This document shows positions 55,890-64,000 of a stretch of DNA of 64,000 bases, in pieces (positions within the stretch are counted from its first letter, which is position 1; the number at the start of each line of letters is the position of its first letter). The stretch spans positions 2,324,001-2,388,000 of the forward strand of contig NZ_JABWQX020000001.1 in assembly GCF_014268655.2 (NCBI RefSeq). Direction: 5' to 3'. Under the pieces are notes generated by a model. That model was not told the origin of the DNA, ran no database searches, and saw only the letters and a list, made by a program, of their open reading frames with translations. The position numbers were made by a program, and so were the translations under genes. The DNA is from Pseudomonas marvdashtae. GTDB lineage: Bacteria; Pseudomonadota; Gammaproteobacteria; Pseudomonadales; Pseudomonadaceae.

Positions 55890-57071
55890 TCAGCGGCCCA
55901 GCAGCCCTCGCGCGGCGAGGTTGCGCAGCAAGGCGCCGACGCCGAAGGTCCAGGGTGCGGCGTCACAGCTGTGGGTTACCTGATTGTGCAGGCCGCCAAG
56001 CAACGGGCTGCTGATACTGACCCTGTCACCCCGTTTGTGGGTGAAACCGCTGCCGACGTGGTCACGATCATCCGTGGGGGCGAACAGGGTACCGAGAAAC
56101 AGCAGGAAACCATCCGGGTATTGATGGTTGGCGTTGAGCGTCTGGCCGGCCAAGTCCTGCGGGTCGCGGCTGATCTGGCTCATGGAGCTGGAACCGTGCA
56201 GGCGGTAGCCGTCTTCGCCATCTACCTGGAGATCGACTTCGCAGGCACGCACGTCGTCGAGGCTGAAATGCTCATCGAACAGCCGAATGAACGGGCCGAT
56301 GGCGCACGATGCGTTGTTGTCCTTGGCCTTGCTCAGCAACAGCGCGCTGCGGCCTTCGATGTCCCGCAGATTGACGTCGTTGCCCAAGGTGGCGCCGTGG
56401 ATCTGGCCACGGCTGTTCACCGCCAGCACGACTTCGGGCTCAGGATTGTTCCATTGGGAGGCCGGGTGGATGCCGATCTGGCTGCCACTGCCCACGGCGG
56501 CCAGGACCGGCGCCTTGGTAAAGATTTCCGCGTCCGGCCCGATGCCGACCTCCAGGTATTGCGACCACATGCCCTGTTCGATAAGAAAGGCCTTGAGGCG
56601 CATGGCTTGTTCGGAGCCCGGCACGATCGAGCGCAAGTTATCGCCGATCACGCTGTGCACCGTGGCGCGCACGGCTTCGGCCCGGGCCGCGTCACCGCCG
56701 GCCTGTTCCTCGATCACCCGCTCGATCATGCTCGCGGCGAAAGTCACGCCGGCGGCCTTGATCACCTGCAGGTCCAGCGGCGGCAGCAAAAAGGCTTTGG
56801 ACAGATCGGCATGCAGGCCGGTGTTGGCCAGCAGCGCTTCGACGCTGGCGATGAAGGTGCCCGGCGTTTCTCTCACCGCTGCCAATGGCGAGGAGGTTTC
56901 CAGCAAGTCGCTCAAGGTCGCGAAACGCTCCGACAAGTCGAACACCCCGTCGCTGCGCAGCACGATGGGCGAGGGCCCGGCAACGGCGCCAGGCACCCAG
57001 GCACGACCAATCAGGGTGCCGGCGACGCCATCGACCGGCAGGGTGTTCTCGGGAGTAAGCATGAGCGACAT
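55890..57071 (-). CDS. FAH-family 2-keto-3-deoxy sugar-acid dehydratase (XylX/AraD1-like)
   Basis: This 393-residue member of the fumarylacetoacetate hydrolase fold has metal-site residues likely in NNPEPEVVLAV (Glu-x-Glu) and LGNDVNLRDIEG. AGGA lies eight to nine bases before the ATG. The length and sequence class resemble XylX of Caulobacter, which dehydrates 2-keto-3-deoxy-xylonate to 2-ketoglutarate semialdehyde. It precedes the IlvD/Edd gene in the same operon, so it may use that enzyme's product. No semialdehyde dehydrogenase gene is in the operon. Confidence 0.8.
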   Translation of the reverse strand: MSLMLTPENTLPVDGVAGTLIGRAWVPGAVAGPSPIVLRSDGVFDLSERFATLSDLLETSSPLAAVRETPGTFIASVEALLANTGLHADLSKAFLLPPLDLQVIKAAGVTFAASMIERVIEEQAGGDAARAEAVRATVHSVIGDNLRSIVPGSEQAMRLKAFLIEQGMWSQYLEVGIGPDAEIFTKAPVLAAVGSGSQIGIHPASQWNNPEPEVVLAVNSRGQIHGATLGNDVNLRDIEGRSALLLSKAKDNNASCAIGPFIRLFDEHFSLDDVRACEVDLQVDGEDGYRLHGSSSMSQISRDPQDLAGQTLNANHQYPDGFLLFLGTLFAPTDDRDHVGSGFTHKRGDRVSISSPLLGGLHNQVTHSCDAAPWTFGVGALLRNLAARGLLGR

Positions 57072-57150
57072 GGGCGATCTTCCTGGTTCGTAAAGCTTTC
57101 ACGCTAGGGCGCGCTGTCGATGAACTCCAATGAGATATATTCAGTATCTG

Positions 57151-57165
57151 ATAACGTCTGGTTAT
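57151..57165. promoter_or_regulatory. Candidate LysR box (copy 1), ATAAC-N5-GTTAT
   Basis: ATAACGTCTGGTTAT lies between the divergent FAH/IlvD operon and the LysR gene. It has the T-N11-A form. The same motif, ATAAC-NNCTG-GTTAT, occurs before the MFS gene at 58183-58197. Confidence 0.6.
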
Positions 57166-57184
57166 TACACGTTGAGGAGCACCC

Positions 57185-58123
57185 ATGTCCGACTTGTCCT
57201 TCTCCAGCTTCTGCGGCTGGCTCAAATTCCGCCATCTGCTGCTGATCGACACCTTGGGGCGTACCTGCAACATGCATCTGGCAGCCCAGCAGATGAACCT
57301 CAGCCAGCCGGCGGTGAGCAAGATGCTCAAGGAAATCGAAAGCCTGCTGGGCTTTGCCCTGTTCGAACGCCGCCCACGAAGCATGCCGCCCACCGCCCTC
57401 GGCGAGCACGTACTGCGTTATGCGCAAATCGCGTTGAACGACGCGCGTTCGTTTGTCGAGCAGATCAGCAGCCTGCGCGAAGGCGGTCATGGCTACCTCA
57501 AGGTCGGCGGCATCTTTGCCGCGACAGCGGTGGCGTTGCCCGAGGCGATCCTGAAGATCAAGCAGCGCTGGCCTTTGCTGTCCATCGAAGTGGTGGAGCA
57601 GACCAGCAACCATCTGATGGAAATGCTTGAAGAGAAAAAGCTCGACCTGGCAGTGGCGCGCTTTACCGATCAAAGCCAGCAGCAGCGCTACGATTTCCAG
57701 CCCCTGGCCCCGGAACCGTTCTGCATCGTGGTGAACAACCGCCACCCGCTGGCGGACGCCGGGCCAACGTCCTTGCAGCAACTGGTGGACCAGCCGTGGA
57801 TCCTCTATCCGGTCGGTACGCCGATCCGCGCGCGCATGGAGCTGGCGTTCGCCGAGGCAGGAGTGGGCATGCCGCGCAACACCATCGACACCATCTCCAT
57901 GCAGACCTTTCTCCAAGTCCTGAAACGTGGACCGATGATCGGCATGTTGCCCAATGCCATGGTCGATCCGCTGCTCGAAAGCGGCCAACTCAAGACCCTC
58001 GACACGCCGCTGCACCTGGTGCCGCAGGACTACGGCATCCTCACCCGAAAGAACGAGCCGCTGATAGGCGCGGCGCTGGAGTTCGCCGAGATCCTCAAGG
58101 ACAACGCGCGCCTGAGCGGTTGA
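57185..58123 (+). CDS. LysR-family regulator, GbpR-like
   Basis: This 312-residue LysR regulator has an extended N-terminus (MSDLSFSSFCGWLKFRHLLLIDTLG) before the helix-turn-helix NLSQPAVSKMLKEIESLLG, as in GbpR-type regulators of galactose and arabinose use in Agrobacterium. GAGGAG lies just before the ATG. It stands between the two sugar-acid operons, with one candidate box on each side, and is the likely regulator of both. The inducer is probably a sugar or sugar acid. Confidence 0.87.
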   Translation: MSDLSFSSFCGWLKFRHLLLIDTLGRTCNMHLAAQQMNLSQPAVSKMLKEIESLLGFALFERRPRSMPPTALGEHVLRYAQIALNDARSFVEQISSLREGGHGYLKVGGIFAATAVALPEAILKIKQRWPLLSIEVVEQTSNHLMEMLEEKKLDLAVARFTDQSQQQRYDFQPLAPEPFCIVVNNRHPLADAGPTSLQQLVDQPWILYPVGTPIRARMELAFAEAGVGMPRNTIDTISMQTFLQVLKRGPMIGMLPNAMVDPLLESGQLKTLDTPLHLVPQDYGILTRKNEPLIGAALEFAEILKDNARLSG

Positions 58124-58125
58124 AT

Positions 58126-58171
58126 CCCTGTGGCGAGGGAGCTTGCTCCCGCTGGGCTACGCAGTAGACCC
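58126..58171. repeat. REP element
   Basis: CCCTGTGGCGAGGGAGCTTG followed by CTCCCGCTGGGCTACG is a single copy of the same repeat family found at 53903-54038. It has an internal GGGAGC/GCTCCC stem. Confidence 0.75.
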
Positions 58172-58181
58172 TTTGGATTCC

Positions 58182-58198
58182 GATAACAACTGGTTATC
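58182..58198. promoter_or_regulatory. Candidate LysR box (copy 2)
   Basis: GATAACAACTGGTTATC is a perfect inverted repeat (GATAAC-N5-GTTATC) about 115 bases before the MFS gene. It matches the box at 57151. Confidence 0.6.
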
Positions 58199-58314
58199 AA
58201 CTAATCCAAAAATGCCATTGGGAATGAATCGATTCCCAACAGTAGAGTCCTCGTTCAATCGCCGGATGATTCGCTCATTCGACGTGACCCAATAAAAACA
58301 ATCAGGGGTTACTC

Positions 58315-59697
58315 ATGCAAACCATCTCCGAGCATTTGCCCGCACAGGCTCCCGCCGGCGGACTGGATTTCGAAGACCGGACCTACCGCAAGGTGATCTG
58401 GCGGATCCTGCCCGTGTTGCTGTTGTGCTACATGGCCGCGTATCTCGATCGTGTGAACATCGGCTTCGCCAAGCTCGACATGCTCAACGAATTGCAGTTC
58501 AGCAACACCGTGTACGCCTTGGGCGCCAGCATGTTCTTCTGGGGCTACTTTCTCTTCGAAGTGCCCAGTAACCTGCTGCTGCATCGCTTTGGCGCGAGGT
58601 TCTGGATCGCGCGGATCATGCTCAGTTGGGCGGTGATCTCCATGGCCGTGGCCTACACCGTGCCGCTGGCGGGTTTTTTCCACGTTGAATCGAGCACGAT
58701 GTTCTATGTGCTGCGCTTCCTGTTGGGGATCTGCGAGGCGGGCTTCTTTCCTGGCGTGATTCTCTACCTCAATTACTGGTTTCCGACTCATCGGCAGAGC
58801 CGCGTGATGTCCGGATTCCTGCTCGCGTTGCCGGTCAGCCTGACCCTCGGCGGGATCCTGTCCGGCTGGTTGATGAACAGCATGCAGGGCGTGCACGGCA
58901 TGTCCGGCTGGCAGTGGATGCTGATCATCGAGGGCATTCCTTCGATCATCATGGCCTTCGTGGTGATCGTCTGCCTGGCCGACAACATCGACAAAGCCAA
59001 GTGGCTCTCGGCGGCGGAGAAAGCCATGCTCAAGGCCAATCTGCAAACCGACAACCAGGGCAAGGCCACGCGCCTGAGCGAAGTGTTCTTCAACCCTCGG
59101 GTGTGGTTGCTGGTGCTGATCCTGCTGACCTTCAACACCGGTTTCTACGGCCTGGCCTTCTGGATGCCGTCGATCATCAAGAGCACCGGCATCTCCAACA
59201 GTCTGCACATCGGCTTGCTGACCGCCATTCCTTACTCGGTGGCGATCGTGGCGATGCTGCTCAACGCACGCCACTCCAACCGCACTGGCGAGCGGCGCCT
59301 GCACGCGGCCATTCCGGCCTTCATCGGTGGCGCCGGGCTGATCCTCAGCGCGTTCTTTGCCGATAACCTGGTGCTGTCGGTGCTGTTCCTCAGTGTCTCG
59401 GCCTCGGGGATCCTCAGCCTGATGCCGATCTTCTGGACCCTGCCAGGCACCGTGCTGTCGGGCGTTGCCGCCGCAGCCGGGATCGGCATGATCAACGCCA
59501 TCGGCAACCTGTCGGGCTTCACCGGGTCGATGATCACCGCCGTGGCGGAAACCCTTACGGGCAATATCAATAACGGTACCTATGTGTTAGCCCTGTGTCT
59601 GTTGGTCAGCGGTGGGTTGATCCTCGCCATCCCTGCGTCGATGCTTGGCAGGACACCCAAGACCGCGCCCACCGCCGCGCAACTGGAGACTGCATGA
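58315..59697 (+). CDS. MFS transporter, anion:cation symporter family (sugar-acid importer)
   Basis: This 460-residue inner-membrane protein has 12 predicted helices and matches the ACS (galactonate/tartrate/phthalate) subfamily. Features are AAYLDRVNIGFAKLDM near residue 43, FEVPSNLLLHRFGARFWIARIM near residue 82, and FLLGICEAGFFPGVILYLNYWFP near residue 140. AGGGG lies six bases before the ATG. It overlaps the SDR gene that follows (ATGA). It probably imports the sugar acid processed by the enzymes on either side. Confidence 0.88.
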   Translation: MQTISEHLPAQAPAGGLDFEDRTYRKVIWRILPVLLLCYMAAYLDRVNIGFAKLDMLNELQFSNTVYALGASMFFWGYFLFEVPSNLLLHRFGARFWIARIMLSWAVISMAVAYTVPLAGFFHVESSTMFYVLRFLLGICEAGFFPGVILYLNYWFPTHRQSRVMSGFLLALPVSLTLGGILSGWLMNSMQGVHGMSGWQWMLIIEGIPSIIMAFVVIVCLADNIDKAKWLSAAEKAMLKANLQTDNQGKATRLSEVFFNPRVWLLVLILLTFNTGFYGLAFWMPSIIKSTGISNSLHIGLLTAIPYSVAIVAMLLNARHSNRTGERRLHAAIPAFIGGAGLILSAFFADNLVLSVLFLSVSASGILSLMPIFWTLPGTVLSGVAAAAGIGMINAIGNLSGFTGSMITAVAETLTGNINNGTYVLALCLLVSGGLILAIPASMLGRTPKTAPTAAQLETA

Positions 59698-60434
59698 GCC
59701 TGAAGAACAAACGAGTCCTGGTGACGGCGGCGGGGCAAGGCATCGGCCTGGCCAGCGCCATTGCCTTCGCCCAGGCCGGTGCCGAGGTGTTTGCCAGTGA
59801 TATCGACGTCGGCGCACTGGCGGGCATCGATGGGATCACGCCGATGATCCTGGATGTCACCTCGGCCGGCGCCATCGACGCTGCCCGTGACCGTATCGGT
59901 GGGCTGGACGTGCTCTTCAACTGCGCCGGCTATGTGCACAGCGGCAATATCCTCGACTGCGACGAAGCTGCCTGGGCGCGCTCGATGGACCTCAATGTCA
60001 CGGCCATGTACCGCATGATCCGCGCGTTCCTGCCGGGCATGCTGGCTTGTGGCGGCGGATCGATCATCAACATGTCGTCGGTGGCTTCCAGCGTCAAAGG
60101 CGTGCCCAATCGTTTCGCCTATGCTGCCAGCAAGGCAGCGGTGGTGGGGCTGACCAAATCTGTCGCCATCGATTTTGTCAGCCAGGGCATCCGCTGCAAC
60201 GCGATATGCCCCGGCACCGTGGATTCTCCTTCGTTGCGCCAGCGTATCGCCGACCAGGCGGTGCGCCAAGGCCTCGAGGAGGCAGCGGTCTATCGACAGT
60301 TTCTCGACCGCCAGCCCATGGGACGTATAGGTGATACCCAGGAAATCGCGCAATTGGCGCTCTATCTGGGCAGCGACGCGTCCGCCTACACCACCGGGAC
60401 GGTGCACGTCATCGACGGTGGCATGAGCCTCTGA
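59694..60434 (+). CDS. SDR-family 2-keto-3-deoxy-L-fuconate dehydrogenase-like enzyme
   Basis: This 246-residue short-chain dehydrogenase has the nucleotide motif VTAAGQGIGLA, the catalytic Ser in NMSSVASSVKG, and YAASKAA with the Tyr-Lys pair near residue 145. The sequence is strikingly like human DHRS6/BDH2 as I recall it, and bacterial members of that group oxidise 2-keto-3-deoxy-L-fuconate. GGAG lies five bases before the ATG. The next gene encodes a hydrolase for the product of that reaction. The stereochemistry of the sugar acid cannot be read from the sequence. Confidence 0.85.
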   Translation: MSLKNKRVLVTAAGQGIGLASAIAFAQAGAEVFASDIDVGALAGIDGITPMILDVTSAGAIDAARDRIGGLDVLFNCAGYVHSGNILDCDEAAWARSMDLNVTAMYRMIRAFLPGMLACGGGSIINMSSVASSVKGVPNRFAYAASKAAVVGLTKSVAIDFVSQGIRCNAICPGTVDSPSLRQRIADQAVRQGLEEAAVYRQFLDRQPMGRIGDTQEIAQLALYLGSDASAYTTGTVHVIDGGMSL

Positions 60435-60459
60435 ATTTTCACTTGAGCAGGAGCACTTC

Positions 60460-61308
60460 ATGAAACTGTTGCGTTACGGCGAAAAAGGTTCGGAAAAACC
60501 CGGACTCCTGGATGACGACAATCAGATCCGCGACCTGTCCGGCCACGTGCCGGACATCGCCGGGCAGGCCTTGGGTGCTGAAAGCCTGGCAAGACTCGCT
60601 GCCATTGATCCACGCAGCCTGCCGCTCGTGGAAGGGCAGCCGCGGATCGGTGCCTGCGTCGGCCAGGTCGGCAAGTTCATCTGCATCGGCTTGAACTACG
60701 CCGACCACGCTGCCGAGTCGAACATGGAGGTGCCGAAGGAGCCGATCATCTTCAACAAATGGACCAGCGCCATCTGCGGGCCGAACGACAACGTCCAGAT
60801 TCCCCGCGGCTCGCTGAAGACCGATTGGGAAGTCGAACTTGGCGTGGTCATCGGCAAGGGCGGGCGCTACATCGACGAAGCCAATGCCATGGAGCATGTC
60901 GCCGGTTATTGCGTCATCAATGATGTGTCGGAGCGCGAGTGGCAACTGGAGCGCGGCGGCACTTGGGACAAAGGCAAGGGCTTCGACACCTTCGGCCCGC
61001 TTGGTCCCTGGCTGGTGACCCGGGACGAAATCGCCGATCCCCATACGCTGGACCTGTGGCTGGAAGTCGACGGCCATCGCTATCAGAACGGCAACACCCG
61101 GACGCTGATCTTCAGCGTGCCGCAACTGATCGCCTACCTGAGCCGGTGCATGAGCCTGCAACCCGGCGACGTGATCTCGACCGGCACGCCTCCGGGCGTT
61201 GGCCTGGGCATCAAGCCCAACCCGGTATTCCTGCGCCCCGGCCAGACCATGCGCCTGGGGATCGAGGGGTTGGGCGAGCAGCGTCAGGTCACGGTGCAGG
61301 CGGACTGA
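60460..61308 (+). CDS. FAH-family 2,4-diketo-3-deoxy sugar-acid hydrolase-like enzyme
   Basis: This 282-residue fumarylacetoacetate hydrolase-fold enzyme has IGLNYADHAAES near residue 77, the metal-site Glu pair in DWEVELGVVIGKG near residue 125, and the later STGTPPGVGLG near residue 245. It resembles hydrolases that split 2,4-diketo-3-deoxy-fuconate or -rhamnonate into pyruvate and lactate. It follows the SDR gene by 25 bases, matching the dehydrogenase-then-hydrolase order of that pathway. Ureidoglycolate lyase-type annotation is a common alternative for the family but fits the context less well. Confidence 0.85.
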   Translation: MKLLRYGEKGSEKPGLLDDDNQIRDLSGHVPDIAGQALGAESLARLAAIDPRSLPLVEGQPRIGACVGQVGKFICIGLNYADHAAESNMEVPKEPIIFNKWTSAICGPNDNVQIPRGSLKTDWEVELGVVIGKGGRYIDEANAMEHVAGYCVINDVSEREWQLERGGTWDKGKGFDTFGPLGPWLVTRDEIADPHTLDLWLEVDGHRYQNGNTRTLIFSVPQLIAYLSRCMSLQPGDVISTGTPPGVGLGIKPNPVFLRPGQTMRLGIEGLGEQRQVTVQAD

Positions 61309-61322
61309 TAGTGGACTCGCTG

Positions 61323-61352
61323 GCGCTATTGCGAGCGTGCTCGCGATAGCGC
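61323..61352. terminator. 14-bp hairpin after the sugar-acid operon
   Basis: GCGCTATTGCGAGC pairs with GCTCGCGATAGCGC (one G-U pair) across a two-base loop. There is no T-run. It may act as a weak terminator or be a REP-like element. Confidence 0.5.
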
Positions 61353-61460
61353 TGGTTCAGTGACCGGGATTCAGGACGTGGGTTATGTCTTGAGGGGTAC
61401 TGTCCACGCCCCGAAAAATCCTCGAAGATGCGCGACTGATTCGAGAGAACGACCCGATCC

Positions 61461-62402
61461 ATGAGCGACGACTCCCACGCACGGTTCTTCCGTTTTCAAA
61501 CCCCGGATCCCAGCATCGCCCCCCGAGAGCAGGCACCCATGCTCCCGCAGGAGCTGGCTTGGGCGCGCGAGCGTGCATTCATGCACCGCTTCAGCTGGTT
61601 CGTGGTCCTGCTGCCGCCATTGAGCATGGGCCTGGTGCTGCCGGGCTTGGTGTTCTTGTCGAGCTTGGCCCTTGTCCAAAAGTTATTCGCCCCGGACATG
61701 GATATAGACCGGATCGTCGGTGACTCCTTGGGCTGGCTGGCGCTGGCGACGCTGCTCTTCGTGGCGGGCTGGGCACTGTCCAATTACCTGCGCGACTCGC
61801 GGGACCCGACCCACCATTATTGGCAATCGATGCCCGATCACGGGCTGGTCGAGCTCGAACGCCATGCGTTGGTATCGGGCGTCAGCCTCTGGGCCAACGA
61901 CTTTGACCCGGATTGCAACAGCCTCATGCTCTGGAAGAACGACAAACTGGTGCGCGTGCAAAGCTCCGGCGTGTCGCAGTGGGTCCTGGCCATGACCGAG
62001 GCCGGCCACTGGCTGGTGCTCAAGGACGAGTTTCCCGGCGATTTCTGCTATGGACGGGTGGGGCAGATGCCCGCGCCCGAGAAGCAGATGCAACCCCGGC
62101 AGCAACTGGCGATCGCCTTCGCGCCCGGAACCCAGTTGGCACTTGGCCGACGTTTTGACGGCGCGCCTTTGCCAATGACGCAGACGTCTTATTGGATGTC
62201 TGCCGATGAGATCAAGCGCCTCACCGAAGCCGCCCATCACTGGGTCTTTTTCCCGCCCGATCGTTACGCCGTGGTCAACGCCCACGACGCCGGTTGGGTG
62301 CAACGACTGGTGGACCGGGCCCAAGCCAGCGTCGGTCCTCAGCCAGCGCAGCGCTTCCTCGACGAGCGCACCGCCCGCCGGGAAGCCTTCAAGGGCAAGT
62401 AG
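61461..62402 (+). CDS. Membrane protein of unknown function
   Basis: This 313-residue protein has a soluble N-terminal segment and a hydrophobic stretch near residues 44-74 (FVVLLPPLSMGLVLPGLVFLSS). A second membrane segment lies near 89-108 (LGWLALATLLFVAGWAL), and a soluble C-terminal domain of about 200 residues follows. No enzymatic motif is visible. The ribosome-binding site is weak (GAGAGA well upstream). It lies between the sugar-acid hydrolase and the convergent RND pump gene and does not clearly belong with either. Confidence 0.72.
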   Translation: MSDDSHARFFRFQTPDPSIAPREQAPMLPQELAWARERAFMHRFSWFVVLLPPLSMGLVLPGLVFLSSLALVQKLFAPDMDIDRIVGDSLGWLALATLLFVAGWALSNYLRDSRDPTHHYWQSMPDHGLVELERHALVSGVSLWANDFDPDCNSLMLWKNDKLVRVQSSGVSQWVLAMTEAGHWLVLKDEFPGDFCYGRVGQMPAPEKQMQPRQQLAIAFAPGTQLALGRRFDGAPLPMTQTSYWMSADEIKRLTEAAHHWVFFPPDRYAVVNAHDAGWVQRLVDRAQASVGPQPAQRFLDERTARREAFKGK

Positions 62403-62414
62403 GCCTGCAGCGCC

Positions 62415-64000
62415 TCAATCGGCTTTGCGACGCCTGACCCGCTTCATCACCACCACGAAAAACACCGGGACGAATACTATCGCCAACGTGGCGCTGATCA
62501 TCCCGCCGATCACGCCAGTGCCAATCGCCTGCTGGCTCGCCGAACTGGCGCCCGTGGCGATTGCCAGCGGGACCACGCCGAGGATGAACGCCAGCGAGGT
62601 CATGATGATCGGCCGCAGGCGCAGGCGCGCGGCCTGGAGCGTGGCGTCGATCAGGTCATGCCCCTCGTCGTACAGGCTTTTGGCGAACTCGATGATCAGG
62701 ATCGCGTTCTTTGCGGACAGGCCGATGATGGTGATCAGGCCGATCTTGAAGAACACATCGTTGGGCATGCCGCGCAACGACACGGCCAGCACGGCGCCGA
62801 GCACGCCCAGCGGCACCACCAGCAGCACCGAGGTCGGGATCGACCAGCTTTCGTACAGCGCCGCCAGGCACAGGAACACCACCAGTAGCGACAGGCCCAG
62901 CAGGATCGGCGCCTGGCTGCCGGACAAACGTTCCTGCAAGGACAACCCGGTCCACTCCTGGCCCAGGCCCGTCGGCCCTTGGGCCACCAGCCGCTCGATT
63001 TCGGCCATGGCTTGCCCGGTGCTGTAGCCGGGCGCCGGTTCGCCGGAAATGCTCACCGCTGGATAGCCGTTGTAGCGTGTCAACTGCGCCGGTCCCTGGG
63101 TCCAGCGGGCCTGGACAAAGGCCGACAACGGCACCATTTTCCCGCTGCTGTTGCGCACGTGGATCTTCAACAAATCCTCGACCTGGCTGCGCTGGTCACC
63201 CTCGGCCTGGACCACTACGCGCTGCATCCGCCCCTGGTTGGGGAAGTCGTTGATGTAGGCCGAACCTACTGCCGTGGACAACACGCCGCCGACGTCGGAG
63301 AAGGAAATGCCCAAGGCATTGGCTTGCTTGCGGTCGACTTCCAGTTGCACCTGCGGCGCCTCCGCCAGGGCGCTTTCGCGGACATTGATCAGCACCGGGC
63401 TTTTTTCGGCAGCGGCGAGCAACTCGCTGCGGGCCTGCATCAGCGTGGCGTGGCCGAGACCGCCGCGGTCCTGCAAGCGGAACTCGAAACCACTCGAAGT
63501 GCCCAGGCCGTCCACCGGCGGCGGCAACACCGAGAACGCCATGGCGTCCTTGATCTGGCCGAAAGCCTGGTTGGCGCGGTCGGCGATGGACGCCGCCGAG
63601 TCTTCGGCGCCGCGTTGCGACCAATCCTTCAGCGTGGTGAAGGCCAGGGCCGCGTTCTGCCCGCTGCCGGAGAAACTGAAACCGAGGATGACCGTGCTGT
63701 CGCCGACCCCCGGCTCACCGGCGTTGTGGGCTTCGATCTGCTCCACCACCTGCACCGTCCGGTTTTTGCTCGCGCCCGGTGGCAGCTGGATGTCGGTGAT
63801 GGTGTAGCCCTGGTCTTCCACCGGCAGGAACGAAGAGGGCAGGCGACTGAACAGCAGGCCCATGCCCACCAGCAGCACGCCATAGATCAACAGATAACGG
63901 CCGCTGCGTTTCAGCGCATAGGCCACCCATCCTTGATAGCGATCGCCGAATCGGTCGAAGCTACGATTGAACCAACCGAAGAAACCGCTTTTGCCGTGGT
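62415..64000 (-). CDS. RND multidrug efflux transporter, HAE1 family (C-terminal half)
   Basis: This is the last 528 residues of an AcrB/MexB-type proton-driven pump; the gene begins outside the window. The visible frame opens with HGKSGFFGWFNRSFDRFG, continues into YLLIYGVLLVGMGLLFSRLPSSFLPVEDQG and later has VVFLCLAALYESWSIPTSVLLVVPLGVLGA and GLSAKNAILIIEFAK. It ends in VFVPVFFVVVMKRVRRRKAD. These match the second half of AcrB closely. It would export drugs or other hydrophobic compounds with a fusion protein and an outer-membrane channel. A GTG at 63926 is internal, not the start. Confidence 0.93.
   Translation of the reverse strand, partial: HGKSGFFGWFNRSFDRFGDRYQGWVAYALKRSGRYLLIYGVLLVGMGLLFSRLPSSFLPVEDQGYTITDIQLPPGASKNRTVQVVEQIEAHNAGEPGVGDSTVILGFSFSGSGQNAALAFTTLKDWSQRGAEDSAASIADRANQAFGQIKDAMAFSVLPPPVDGLGTSSGFEFRLQDRGGLGHATLMQARSELLAAAEKSPVLINVRESALAEAPQVQLEVDRKQANALGISFSDVGGVLSTAVGSAYINDFPNQGRMQRVVVQAEGDQRSQVEDLLKIHVRNSSGKMVPLSAFVQARWTQGPAQLTRYNGYPAVSISGEPAPGYSTGQAMAEIERLVAQGPTGLGQEWTGLSLQERLSGSQAPILLGLSLLVVFLCLAALYESWSIPTSVLLVVPLGVLGAVLAVSLRGMPNDVFFKIGLITIIGLSAKNAILIIEFAKSLYDEGHDLIDATLQAARLRLRPIIMTSLAFILGVVPLAIATGASSASQQAIGTGVIGGMISATLAIVFVPVFFVVVMKRVRRRKAD

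Noticed and set aside
54062..56014. 650-residue open frame on the plus strand
   Set aside because: It is antisense to the IlvD/Edd gene and runs into the FAH gene. The composition is not protein-like (rich in His, Arg, Gly and Gln).

Overview
This window looks like the chromosome of a fluorescent-group Pseudomonas. The DNA is GC-rich and densely coded, with many ATGA start/stop overlaps. An OprD-type porin, a Pseudomonas-style 688-residue trehalose synthase and the short GTGGCGAGGG palindromic repeats common in P. fluorescens relatives all point the same way. This placement comes from gene content and style, not from a marker gene. I see no rRNA, tRNA, CRISPR array, insertion sequence or phage gene. 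Almost the whole window is accessory catabolism: importer, enzymes and local regulator, repeated several times.

Region by region. (1) 1-2735: the 3' end of aldA (lactaldehyde/glycolaldehyde dehydrogenase) and a convergent sigma-54 activator of the AcoR type. (2) 2845-8004: an frl-like operon for Amadori compounds (FrlB deglycase, FrlD kinase, polar amino acid binding protein, two permeases, no ATPase), divergent from a GntR/UTRA repressor with TGGTC/GACCA half-sites between them. (3) 8049-17427: a LysR regulator, a PotDABC-type importer and an opine-oxidase-like enzyme set (two alternative FAD subunits around one 2Fe-2S subunit and one FAD/BFD subunit) ending in RidA. (4) 17447-23815: a paralogous LysR regulator and a polar amino acid importer with two ATPases and an argininosuccinate-lyase-like enzyme. 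(5) 24037-32958: a periplasmic metallo-beta-lactamase-fold protein, an orphan sugar-binding protein, YCII and VOC proteins, a TerC/CBS membrane protein, an NmrA-like protein and three LysR regulators.

(6) 33732-44483 is the most unusual stretch: an AtuA-like DUF1446 protein, a DUF4387 partner, an MmgE/PrpD protein, a DNA-binding protein fused to a citrate synthase domain that lacks its catalytic residues, a CitMHS carboxylate transporter, an OprD-like porin, a D-2-hydroxyacid dehydrogenase and two alpha/beta hydrolases. I infer a pathway for an esterified or citrate-like polycarboxylate, sensed by the dead citrate synthase domain. (7) 44614-53898: trehalose synthase, two lipoproteins of unknown function, a cupin, an operon with a diguanylate cyclase between two paralogous periplasmic binding proteins, and an OPT transporter. 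(8) 54059-61308: sugar-acid catabolism (IlvD/Edd dehydratase, two FAH-fold enzymes, SDR dehydrogenase, MFS importer) around a GbpR-like LysR regulator, with a matching ATAAC-N5-GTTAT palindrome before both transcription units. (9) 61461-64000: a membrane protein of unknown function and the C-terminal half of an RND efflux pump.
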